Source: Candidatus Thorarchaeota archaeon MP11T_1
GTDB lineage: Archaea > Asgardarchaeota > Thorarchaeia > Thorarchaeales > Thorarchaeaceae
Assembly: GCA_002825515.1 (NCBI GenBank)
Contig: PJET01000110.1
Span: 1 to 40,158, forward strand
Direction: 5' to 3'
Length of the DNA stretch: 40,158 bases
A program made the position numbers and the translations under genes. Positions 15,932 to 23,912 of this stretch are shown here, in pieces (position 1 is the stretch's first letter; the number at the start of each line of letters is the position of its first letter). Under the pieces are notes generated by a model. The model was not told where the DNA came from and searched no databases. It saw only the letters and a list, made by a program, of their open reading frames with translations.

Positions 15932-17578
15932 TTGGAAAGAAACCAAGTTATCGCCATAGTAGTCATAATAGTCCTCGTTGGCGGTGTTGCTGGGTATCTG
16001 GTCTTCTTTGCTCCGCCACCGGCAGCAAACCTGATCATTATGGGGACTACTGACTCGGTTGAGTCAAGTCTCGATATGGCCCAGGCATATGACTACTTTG
16101 GTTGGGAAATGATACAAGCACTGAGCGCAGGCTTAGTGGATATAGAGCCCGGTTCAGAAGCCGGAGCTGACGATATAACGCCTGCATTAGCAACGGAATG
16201 GGAGTCTAGTGCAGGAGGAACGATATGGGACTTTACTCTTCGCCAGAATGTTTTATTTCCGGATGGTAGAGAGTTCAACGCCACTGATGTCAAGTACACA
16301 TTCGATAGGAACTGTAACCTGACAGGAGATGGCTTATTCGAACTTGATGGTCCTCAGCTCAACATGGGATATGCTGGAGAAGGTGGTATTATCGACAATG
16401 TCACAATTTTGAGTGAGTTCGAGGTAAGGTTCTACCTTCAGATTTCGTTTGCACCATTCCTACAACTAATGGCATGTCAAGCATCATACATGGTTGATAG
16501 AGCTATTGCTCCAATGGATGAGCTTGTAACATACAATACGGATGGTGACCCACTCACTCCATGTGCATTAGGACCCTATCTCCTAGATAGCTGGTCCCGT
16601 GTTGGTGGTAGTGATGAAGAGATTAGACTCGTGAAGAATCCAGACTATTGGGATGCTGCATCGGGTTATCCAAGGACGGATACTATCGTCGTCAAGATGT
16701 ATGCATCCGACTCAGCACTTGCAGCAGCAATGACCTCGGGTGAAATCGATATTGCTTATCGTCAATTGACTGCTACTCAAATTGAAGCATTCAAAGCAAA
16801 CACTCAAGTGAAAGTCTGGGAAGGTATTGGTGCTCAGATCCAGTATCTCTGCTTCCAACAAGATATCTATCCTTACAACGTCACCGATATTCGTAGAGGA
16901 ATTACAGCAGCCCTTAACAGAACTCATGTTGTAGATTCTGTTTTCCTTGGGACATTTGATGAACTGTACAGTATGGTACCAGCAGGTATGGCATATCACT
17001 CGCCAGCCTTTGATGTATATGGTGCTGCCAACTATTCCTTCACTCAGGACATGCTAGCGCCCTATGGTTACAACGAAACTCACCCACTCGTGCTAGAACT
17101 GTACTATGAGAGCTCTGGGCACTATCCACAGAGCCTCGAACAAGCACAGGTTTACGCAGCTGATTGGGAAGCAAGTGGAGTCATAGAGGTCAACCTTAAT
17201 GGACTGGAGTGGCCAACATTCCGGCTTGCACGGAACGAAGGTTCGATGCCAGTCTTCATCTATGGTTGGTATCCAGACTTCATTGATCCAGATAACTACG
17301 AGTTCCTACCATTCGCAAGCTGGCTCAACCTAGGCTACAACAGCAGCTACCCACAGGGTGGTATTGACCAGTACAACCTCTGGCAAGAGGGTAGGAGTGC
17401 TACTACTGACGTAGCTAGAGAGGCCGCATATCTTGAATTGCAGGAATTGCAAGCACAGGAATGCTCAGTAGTCCCACTATGGCAGAGTAGTACTGTGGCT
17501 GTGTCAAAGCTCAACATCCAAGGTATTGTTCTAGACATCACAGTAAACTGGCGTCATTGGTTGGTTTACATAGGGTAG
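15932..17578 (+). CDS. peptide ABC importer A, substrate-binding protein (family 5)
   Basis: Extracellular receptor of the DppA/OppA type, 548 residues, TTG start with GGAGGAGG 9 nt upstream. An N-terminal hydrophobic segment (about residues 5-26, VIAIVVIIVLVGGVAGYLVFF) followed by APPPAAN anchors it in the membrane; there is no lipobox and no C-terminal helix. SBP_bac_5 features include the first lobe with TIWDFTLRQNVLFPDGREFNATDVKYTF, the family signature region, and NPDYWDAASGYPRTDTIVVKMY. Ligands are probably oligopeptides, given the two-ATPase system downstream. Codon use looks more G+C-rich than in the permease genes, consistent with higher expression. A hairpin separates it from its permeases. 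Confidence 0.92.
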   Translation: MERNQVIAIVVIIVLVGGVAGYLVFFAPPPAANLIIMGTTDSVESSLDMAQAYDYFGWEMIQALSAGLVDIEPGSEAGADDITPALATEWESSAGGTIWDFTLRQNVLFPDGREFNATDVKYTFDRNCNLTGDGLFELDGPQLNMGYAGEGGIIDNVTILSEFEVRFYLQISFAPFLQLMACQASYMVDRAIAPMDELVTYNTDGDPLTPCALGPYLLDSWSRVGGSDEEIRLVKNPDYWDAASGYPRTDTIVVKMYASDSALAAAMTSGEIDIAYRQLTATQIEAFKANTQVKVWEGIGAQIQYLCFQQDIYPYNVTDIRRGITAALNRTHVVDSVFLGTFDELYSMVPAGMAYHSPAFDVYGAANYSFTQDMLAPYGYNETHPLVLELYYESSGHYPQSLEQAQVYAADWEASGVIEVNLNGLEWPTFRLARNEGSMPVFIYGWYPDFIDPDNYEFLPFASWLNLGYNSSYPQGGIDQYNLWQEGRSATTDVAREAAYLELQELQAQECSVVPLWQSSTVAVSKLNIQGIVLDITVNWRHWLVYIG

Positions 17579-17614
17579 TAGAAGCATAACCAAATTAATT
17601 TAAATTAGAGATTT

Positions 17615-17634
17615 GGCAGGTAAAACTGCCTGCC
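17615..17634 (+). terminator. hairpin with pyrimidine tract between binding protein and permease, operon A
   Basis: GGCAGG (17615-17620) pairs with CCTGCC (17629-17634), or GGCAG with CTGCC (17626-17630), and is followed at once by a long run of T and C. It starts 37 nt after the binding-protein stop and probably ends or attenuates transcription there. Confidence 0.55.
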
Positions 17635-17732
17635 CTTCTCTTTCTCTTTTTCTCTGTAGATTATCAAATTTCTACGCGAGTCGAAGACCTTAAGAAAGAC
17701 ATTATTTTAAGAAGTGTAAATTGGTGCAAGAG

Positions 17733-18743
17733 ATGTCACTGAAGTCTTACGTAGTTACAAGAGTCCTAATGACAATTCCAATGATAATGTTACTACTGAC
17801 TTTTGTATTTATCATTGTTAGGATACTTCCTGGAGACCCAGCACTTCTCCACTTTGAAAGGAATGTCAGTCCCGAAACACTTGAAGAATTTCGCAGAGTA
17901 CTTGGTTTGGATGTACCTATTCTTCAACAATATTTCAATTACTTAGCTGGACTTCCTTTTGGTGACTTCGGATTATCGATGCAGGACTTCACTCCCATAA
18001 GCGGGCATATTGCAGTAAGATTCCCTGCCACCCTCGAACTCACAATCTACTCAATGCTATTTGCAGTTCTTCTTGGAGTTGCTCTAGGTGTGAAGTCTTC
18101 AAAGAATTATGACACTGCACAGGATCATGGAATCAGAATGTTTGGAATTGTTACTTACGCAATTCCTGTTTTCTTTCTTGGCATGGTCTTGCAAATTGTA
18201 TTCTCAATCTTTCTAAAGATATTTCCAACAGGCACTCGATTTGATCCCCACTTCATTCCACCACAAACAATTACAGGAATGTATACTATCGATAGTCTAC
18301 TAACGGGTAACATTTGGGCGTTTATGGTTTCAATGAGGTATTTAATACTACCAACAATTACGCTGGGTACAATCCTTTGTGGAATATTCATTAGACTTAC
18401 ACGTACAAACATGTTAGAAACGCTGAGACAAGACTTTGTAGTAGCTGCAGAAGCACGTGGTCTCTCTTCGAGAAAAATCACCTATAATTATGCTCTCAAG
18501 AATGCGTTCTTGCCAATACTGACTATGATTGGATTGCAGTTTGCTGCCTTACTTGCAGGAGCAGTACTTACAGAAACGACTTTTAGTTGGCCTGGTCTGG
18601 GGACGTATCTAGTCCAACGTATAGCCCATAGGGACTATACAGCTATTCAAGGGGTTGTTGTCTTCTTTGGTATCCTTGTTTCTATTGTGACTTTATTCCT
18701 TGACATTCTATACGCGTATCTAGATCCACGTATACGGTTATGA
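17733..18743 (+). CDS. dppB: peptide ABC importer A, permease DppB
   Basis: First membrane subunit, 336 residues from the ATG at 17733. The N terminus YVVTRVLMTIPMIMLLLTFVFIIVRILPGDP is the hallmark of DppB/OppB, ending in the conserved PGDPA. The EAA loop reads AARGLSSRKITYNYALKNAFLPILTMIGLQ and is followed by LLAGAVLTETTFSWPGLGTYLV and the C-terminal YAYLDPRIRL. About six helices. TTG at 17721 is an alternative start. A TATA-like ATTATTTTAA (17701-17710) sits about 25-30 nt before the ATG and no Shine-Dalgarno sequence is present, so the message may be leaderless with its own promoter. Confidence 0.92.
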   Translation: MSLKSYVVTRVLMTIPMIMLLLTFVFIIVRILPGDPALLHFERNVSPETLEEFRRVLGLDVPILQQYFNYLAGLPFGDFGLSMQDFTPISGHIAVRFPATLELTIYSMLFAVLLGVALGVKSSKNYDTAQDHGIRMFGIVTYAIPVFFLGMVLQIVFSIFLKIFPTGTRFDPHFIPPQTITGMYTIDSLLTGNIWAFMVSMRYLILPTITLGTILCGIFIRLTRTNMLETLRQDFVVAAEARGLSSRKITYNYALKNAFLPILTMIGLQFAALLAGAVLTETTFSWPGLGTYLVQRIAHRDYTAIQGVVVFFGILVSIVTLFLDILYAYLDPRIRL

Positions 18744-18755
18744 GGTGATGAAGAA

Positions 18756-20024
18756 ATGTCTCAACAATCAAAAGCAATTAGCGGCGTCTTCTATTTCCTC
18801 ATACCAAAAACTGGCGATTGGAAGGAACAATCTCGTAAGTTCCTATTTGGATTAGCAATTATTTTAATCAGTTCACTGGTGATTATTGCTGCCTTCATGG
18901 GTCTCGCACTGCGGTCTAACAGTGGAATCGGTATCTGGGTTGTTGGATTTACGATTCTTTGTGCATTTATCATACTTCTATCAAGCGCATATAGAAGGTA
19001 CAAGATTAGTGAGAACCAATTGACACCCAGGAGAGGCTGGTTGTTTCTTGTCGTAGTGTTCATTATTCTAGGATTCATTTCTGCAATGGTTGGATTCTTC
19101 TGGGTTCCAGAGAGCGCAGGAAGTCTATCATCAGCTCTAGTCCTTGGCGGAACAGTATTAGGTGTAATCGTAATCATTCTATATGATGGCTATCCAATAC
19201 TGGAAAAGAGAGGGTCTCCCGGCTATGCCACTATAGCAGGTCTATTGATTATTTTCGCCATGGTATATATGACGGCAATTTCTTGGTGGATTGTTCCATA
19301 TGACCCAAGAGTTTTAGATGTTGGACCATATGGTGCTCCACCATCTGACCAGTTTCCACTTGGTACAACATCGCTCGGACAGGATCTATTGAGCAGGACT
19401 ATTGCTGGTGGAGGTATAATGCTCCAAGTTGCAGCATTATCGGTTGTTGTATGTTTTTCAATTGGAGTCCCATTGGGTCTTGGAGCATCATATAGAGGAG
19501 GCTCAGCTGACAAAGTAGTATCCCTAGTTATGGATAGTATCTTTGCTTTTCCGGGTTTGGTCCTAGCCATTGCTATCGCTGCTATGCTTGGTCCTGGAGT
19601 ACTAAACATGGCTCTCGCAATAGCTGTTGTGTATATACCATCATATTTCAGAGTGATCCGCAGTCAAGTACTAACTGTCAAGGAGCTTCCATATGTAGAA
19701 GCAGCTATCGTACTGGGAGCACGGGACAGAGACATACTGTTTCGATACATATTACCTAACGTACTCCCTTCAGCTATTGTAGTGATGTCAATAAACTTCG
19801 CTGATGCTGTATTAACAGCAGCTGGACTAACTTTTGTTGGTTTGGGGTTACCAGTAAATGTTCCAGATTGGGGATGGGACCTCACCTTTGGCTCCCATCA
19901 ATACATCGCAGGAAAATGGTGGGTAATCTCATATCCGGGATTAATGATTGTGATTCTTGCCCTTGGATTCACATTGGCAGGGGAAGGATTGAATGAAGTC
20001 CTTACACCGAAACTAAAGGAGTGA
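18756..20024 (+). CDS. dppC: peptide ABC importer A, permease DppC with extra N-terminal membrane domain
   Basis: Second membrane subunit, 422 residues; typical DppC has about 280-300. The last ~270 residues are standard: first helix near 158-178, PPSDQFPLGTTSLGQDLLSRTIAGG, the EAA loop VLGARDRDILFRYILPNVLPSAIVVM, and GLTFVGLGLPVNVPDWGW. Residues 1-150 are additional and hold four hydrophobic segments (about 29-52, 59-78, 94-113, 122-142). GAGGTGATG precedes the ATG, so the long form is what is translated. The counterpart in operon B also carries an extension, of different sequence. The role of the added helices is unknown. Confidence 0.9.
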   Translation: MSQQSKAISGVFYFLIPKTGDWKEQSRKFLFGLAIILISSLVIIAAFMGLALRSNSGIGIWVVGFTILCAFIILLSSAYRRYKISENQLTPRRGWLFLVVVFIILGFISAMVGFFWVPESAGSLSSALVLGGTVLGVIVIILYDGYPILEKRGSPGYATIAGLLIIFAMVYMTAISWWIVPYDPRVLDVGPYGAPPSDQFPLGTTSLGQDLLSRTIAGGGIMLQVAALSVVVCFSIGVPLGLGASYRGGSADKVVSLVMDSIFAFPGLVLAIAIAAMLGPGVLNMALAIAVVYIPSYFRVIRSQVLTVKELPYVEAAIVLGARDRDILFRYILPNVLPSAIVVMSINFADAVLTAAGLTFVGLGLPVNVPDWGWDLTFGSHQYIAGKWWVISYPGLMIVILALGFTLAGEGLNEVLTPKLKE

Positions 20025-20030
20025 TATAGG

Positions 20031-21041
20031 GTGACTGTGCTTCTAAGAATTCAAGATTTATCAGTCGAATACAAAACCCGGAGGGGTACTGCTAGGGGAG
20101 TTGATAATGTATTTCTTGAACTTGAGGAGAATAAAACACTCGGACTAGCAGGCGAAAGCGGTTGCGGCAAGAGCACACTCGGAAGATCGATAATGAGATT
20201 GGTTCCATACCCTGGTAAGATTGTTAATGGTCGAATAGAGATGCTTCTTCATGATGACGTGAAGTACCCGAAGGGTGTAATAGAAAAAGGGATTGTAAAC
20301 ATTGTTGATTTGAATGAGGATGAGATGAGAGGACTTCGGGGTAAAGAGATTGCGTATATCTTTCAAGATCCAATGACATCGTTGAATCCAATGATTACAA
20401 TTCAAACACACTTTAAGGAGATAATGAAAGCACATTACCCAGATATTGAAGATGAGGAGATAACTGGAAGAGCACACGAGATACTAGATGGTCTTGGAAT
20501 CCTACCTGAGAGAATTACAGACTATCCTCATCAATTCAGTGGGGGAATGAGGCAACGAGTAATGATTGGACTTGGACTTGCATTACGACCAAAATTACTG
20601 ATAGCTGATGAACCGACAACTTCTCTTGATGTCATCGTGGAAGCACAGATTCTTGAAGAAGTAGCAGAATTAAAGGATTTGTTCAATCTCACAATGATTC
20701 TAATCACTCACAATCTTGGAGTGCTAGCTCAAACAGCAGATGATATAGCAATAATGTATGCTGGAAGAATAATGGAGCTCTCTGCCACTGAATCGCTTTT
20801 CGAGGATCCTTTACATCCGTATGCTAAAGCGCTCCTTGAATCAGTCCCAGATGTGACCCATCCAGACAAGAAGCTATCATGGATTCCAGGTGCACCTCCA
20901 GATTTGATAGATCCTATACCAGGTTGCATGTATAATCCTAGGTGTCCACATGCAATGGATATTTGCAAGACAATTCAACCAGATTTAATCAAAGTTGATG
21001 GAGGCAGACTTGTCGCCTGTCATCTTTTTGGAGGGGAGTAA
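20031..21041 (+). CDS. dppD: peptide ABC importer A, ATPase DppD
   Basis: ATP-binding subunit, 336 residues, GTG start with AAGGAG upstream. Motifs: Walker A GESGCGKST (41-49), Q-loop FQDPMTSLNP (111-120), signature FSGGMRQRV (169-177), Walker B LLIADEPTTSLD, switch His in LITHNLG. The C-terminal oligopeptide-transporter domain has the four-cysteine pattern CMYNPRCPHAMDIC...VACHLF. Equivalent cysteines are thought to hold an iron-sulfur cluster in some Dpp ATPases; here that is inference. It begins 6 nt after dppC and is followed closely by dppF. Confidence 0.94.
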   Translation: MTVLLRIQDLSVEYKTRRGTARGVDNVFLELEENKTLGLAGESGCGKSTLGRSIMRLVPYPGKIVNGRIEMLLHDDVKYPKGVIEKGIVNIVDLNEDEMRGLRGKEIAYIFQDPMTSLNPMITIQTHFKEIMKAHYPDIEDEEITGRAHEILDGLGILPERITDYPHQFSGGMRQRVMIGLGLALRPKLLIADEPTTSLDVIVEAQILEEVAELKDLFNLTMILITHNLGVLAQTADDIAIMYAGRIMELSATESLFEDPLHPYAKALLESVPDVTHPDKKLSWIPGAPPDLIDPIPGCMYNPRCPHAMDICKTIQPDLIKVDGGRLVACHLFGGE

Positions 21042-21045
21042 TCAT

Positions 21046-22029
21046 ATGGCGTTAGTAGAAGTCAAAAATGTAAAGAAATACTTCCCAGTTACGAAGGGAT
21101 TCATTGACTCGCTCATAACACGTGACAAAGACTTCGTTAGAGCAGTCGATGGCATCTCTTTTGAGATTGAAAAAGGAGAGGTCCTTGGACTTGCAGGGGA
21201 AAGTGGATCTGGTAAAACGACAACTGGAAGATTATGTGTCAGATTAATCAGACCAACAGAGGGAGAAATCATCTATAATGGGAAGGACATTGCAAAATTG
21301 AAAGGAAAGGAACTACGACAGATCCGGAGGCGAATTCAATTTACCTTCCAAGATCCTACATCTTCCCTTAATCCACGACTCAATATTGGAGATGCAATCG
21401 GAGATGCTCTGAAACTTCAAGGTATTAGTACAGCGCAAGACAGGAAAGAACGTACTGTAGAAGTACTCGAACGAGTTGGATTGTCCCCGGCTGAATCATT
21501 CTACAATAGATTGCCTCACCAACTATCCGGAGGACAAAAGCAGCGAGTTGTTTTTGGGCGAGCAATAATTCTCAATCCGGAGTTTGTTGTCACAGATGAA
21601 CCTGTTGCTATGGTTGACGTATCTATCAAGGCGCAAATCCTTGATCTAATGATGGATTTGAAGAGAGAACTAGACCTAACATACCTCTTCATCTCTCACG
21701 ACCTCGCTACTTCAAGACATGTGTGTGATAGGATTGCAATAATGTACCTTGGCAAAATTGTAGAAGTAGCAGACAAGGATAGTATTTACGAAGATCCTCT
21801 TCATCCATATGCAGTAGGTTTGATGAGTGCAATTCCAGTTCCTGATCCCAAAATAAAGAAGGCTGAGGCAGTCCCTCGTGGAGAAATACCAAGTCCAATA
21901 GACCCACCAAGTGGGTGCAGGTTTCATCCCAGATGCACAAAGTTCTTTGAAAGATGTCCTGTTGAGGAGCCAGAGCTTAGAAACGTAGGTAACGGAAGAC
22001 AAGTAGCTTGTCATTTGTATGATGACTAA
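21046..22029 (+). CDS. dppF: peptide ABC importer A, ATPase DppF
   Basis: Second ATP-binding subunit, 327 residues. The ATG at 21046 is chosen because GAGGGGAG lies just before it and the product then begins [14 protein letters not shown], as the family does; an ATG at 20995 in the same frame would overlap dppD. Motifs: Walker [11 protein letters not shown]-loop [13 protein letters not shown], signature LSGGQKQRV, Walker [13 protein letters not shown] (Met-Val-Asp replaces the usual Ser/Ala-Leu-Asp), switch His in FISHDLA. The C-terminal cysteine pattern is [14 protein letters not shown]...ACHL. Its last 4 nt overlap the opposing coiled-coil gene. Confidence 0.94.
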   Translation: MALVEVKNVKKYFPVTKGFIDSLITRDKDFVRAVDGISFEIEKGEVLGLAGESGSGKTTTGRLCVRLIRPTEGEIIYNGKDIAKLKGKELRQIRRRIQFTFQDPTSSLNPRLNIGDAIGDALKLQGISTAQDRKERTVEVLERVGLSPAESFYNRLPHQLSGGQKQRVVFGRAIILNPEFVVTDEPVAMVDVSIKAQILDLMMDLKRELDLTYLFISHDLATSRHVCDRIAIMYLGKIVEVADKDSIYEDPLHPYAVGLMSAIPVPDPKIKKAEAVPRGEIPSPIDPPSGCRFHPRCTKFFERCPVEEPELRNVGNGRQVACHLYDD

Positions 22030-22337
22030 CGCTGGACGAACCCTTTGGTTTTGAGAAGTCTTACTCGCTCAGCGACTTCATCTCTCTGCCTAGAAAGGGT
22101 GTTGCTTTCGACTATAAGTTTCAACAATGAACTTGCATATTCAGATTCTGGTACGTATCCTCGACGGAGATCATTCTCAAGACGCAAGCGTCTAATTTTG
22201 ATCTCATCAATTGTCTTGGCTAGAGTATGGAGTCTAATTTCCAAGAATGCCAATGATTCTGAGTTACTAATTGAGGGATTTTCCTTTCCCCAAGACAAAT
22301 CATTACCGTCAGCCATGTTATTACTCTCTCTACGCAT
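22026..22337 (-). CDS. small coiled-coil protein, 103 residues
   Basis: Not a family I recognise. From about residue 28 the chain is a charged amphipathic helix pattern (LAFLEIRLHTLAKTIDEIKI, then LENDLRRGYVPESEYASSLL and SRQRDEVAERVRLLKTKG), interrupted near GYVPES, which suggests a helical hairpin. No membrane segment or signal. A second ATG at 22316 with GAGAG upstream may be the true start. I prefer this strand to the overlapping 110-residue plus-strand frame because of its regular heptad-like pattern and its stop exactly at the dppF end. It shares the AT-rich upstream gap with the histidine kinase gene, divergently. Confidence 0.6.
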   Translation of the reverse strand: MRRESNNMADGNDLSWGKENPSISNSESLAFLEIRLHTLAKTIDEIKIRRLRLENDLRRGYVPESEYASSLLKLIVESNTLSRQRDEVAERVRLLKTKGFVQR

Positions 22338-22377
22338 TATGCTATACCCCTATTTTCACATCTCATCAAGTACTTAA

Positions 22378-22480
22378 TAATTATCATATAAAATATTCTT
22401 TTATAATATAATACAATAATATATATCCATAAATATTCATAGTTCAGTAATTAGTATGCATGTCTATGGATTTCAGTTCC
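22378..22480. other. very AT-rich divergent intergenic region
   Basis: The gap between the small coiled-coil gene and the histidine kinase gene is extremely AT-rich from about 22378 to 22455, with many overlapping TATA-like strings on both strands (for example ATATAAAATA and ATATATAT). It is a likely divergent promoter region; individual boxes cannot be chosen by eye. No gene is seen here. Confidence 0.4.
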
Positions 22481-22537
22481 ATCTCAACCTCCTAATGTTT
22501 GCCAAAGTGTAAACAAAGAATCACGTCAATTAGATAG

Positions 22538-23839
22538 ATGGAAAAGAAATTCATAGCTACACTGGAGCGCTATGCGTTGAGGGATGCACAAGGAAGCACG
22601 CAAAGGAAGGTAACCTTGGTTAAAAAAATATTAGATCTACCAATAACTCTCACCCGTCCAGCTCCAGCAATTATTGAAGGTGGACTAAGGAGAAGAGCAA
22701 GATTTCTTAGAACTGCGTTGTTTACTGGAATCTGCGTTTTTCCTATTTTACAATTCACCAGTGTTCCTGTGCAAGGAGTTCCGTTTTACTCCATTTTGAC
22801 AATATATGCTGCAGGCGTATATCTTTTGAGTGGTACGACTCATCTTAGATTAGCATCTGCTTTGACCCTAGTCTGTGCTGCATGTATCCCGCTAATCACA
22901 ATCTCATTGCAGCCAGTTTGGACAAGAGGCATGCTAGCTTTTCAAATATTTACATGGCCAGTACTCACTGTTCTCTTAGCGACTCAGTTGATTTCAATTA
23001 AGAAACAATCATTACTTACCAGTGGGTTGTTCATAGCTCTGGCAGCTCTATCTATTTCACATCCAGGTATCCGAATAGTCGATGCGATAGAGTCTGTAGC
23101 AGTTTTCATTGCTATAGCTATTCTATTGATGTTCACCTCATGGAATCAAGATTACTATTCAACAAGACTTGAGAGAAGTAATAGCAACCTTGACGCAAGA
23201 CGCAAGGAGTTAGAGATTTACACCAGTCTACTAAGGCACGACCTTAGTAATGATGTTCAAATGATATTGGGAGGTATTGAGCTATCACAGTTATCCAATG
23301 GAGAGCCAAGACAAGCGGCATTCCTTGAGTCAACTTATGCTGCGGCGCAGAGAATGCGAAGTCTGCTTCATATTTTTTCCCTATCTGAAGTCGAAATGGA
23401 CTCGGATATTGTAACTATTTTGGAGAAGATAGCAAAAAGAGCCGAGGTGGCATTCAAAGGAATGCTGGTTACTGTCACTGTTTCAAATGATGTTCATCAA
23501 AAATCACCTAAATATGGCAGATTAGTCGCAATAGCCTTTGAGAACTTGCTTCGGAATTCAGCGCAACATGCAGGAGATAATCCTAATGTGGAAATAGAAA
23601 TATCCAGAACAGGTGAAACTCTTGAGGTTCTGTTTCGGGATGATGGTCCAGGTATAGAACCGTCAATTCGTGAGAATCTATTTGAGAGAGGGACATCTAC
23701 AGGACCAGATGACAAAGGTCTTGGACTATATCTGACAAAGAAGATAATCGAATCTGAGAGTGGGTCCATTGATCTAGTAACAACCAGTAATCGTGGATGC
23801 ACATTCATAATCAAACTCCCCTATACTACCGATCACTAG
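22538..23839 (+). CDS. orphan membrane sensor histidine kinase
   Basis: Signal-transducing kinase of 433 residues. Residues 55-200 form about six membrane helices without an extracellular sensor domain, so sensing is probably within the membrane. After a short coiled linker (residues 205-228) comes the H-box LLRHDLSNDVQMI with the phospho-acceptor His234, like that of many archaeal kinases. The ATPase domain has the N-box ENLLRNSAQHA (Asn336 and Asn340), G1 DDGPGI (368-373) and G2 DDKGLGLYLTKKI. No response regulator gene lies in the window. The ATG has no Shine-Dalgarno sequence, so a leaderless message is possible. It is followed after 73 nt by the DUF4139 pair, perhaps co-regulated. Confidence 0.92.
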   Translation: MEKKFIATLERYALRDAQGSTQRKVTLVKKILDLPITLTRPAPAIIEGGLRRRARFLRTALFTGICVFPILQFTSVPVQGVPFYSILTIYAAGVYLLSGTTHLRLASALTLVCAACIPLITISLQPVWTRGMLAFQIFTWPVLTVLLATQLISIKKQSLLTSGLFIALAALSISHPGIRIVDAIESVAVFIAIAILLMFTSWNQDYYSTRLERSNSNLDARRKELEIYTSLLRHDLSNDVQMILGGIELSQLSNGEPRQAAFLESTYAAAQRMRSLLHIFSLSEVEMDSDIVTILEKIAKRAEVAFKGMLVTVTVSNDVHQKSPKYGRLVAIAFENLLRNSAQHAGDNPNVEIEISRTGETLEVLFRDDGPGIEPSIRENLFERGTSTGPDDKGLGLYLTKKIIESESGSIDLVTTSNRGCTFIIKLPYTTDH

Positions 23840-23912
23840 TCAAGATTATTCTGGAGCTACTCTGAGAAAGAATAAATGGCATCATGTTTATCGAATTGAT
23901 TGGAGAACCGAC

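Noticed and set aside
18791..19609. two 128-residue minus-strand frames opposite dppC of operon A
   Set aside because: Mirror images of membrane-protein codons (Thr/Ile/Pro-rich), no start signals.
22045..22377. 110-residue plus-strand open frame opposite the small coiled-coil gene
   Set aside because: Irregular composition, no ribosome-binding site, and antisense to a frame with a regular helical pattern that ends exactly at dppF.
22378..22460. replication origin in the AT-rich gap
   Set aside because: No repeated origin-recognition boxes or cdc6/orc1 gene nearby; a divergent promoter explains it better.
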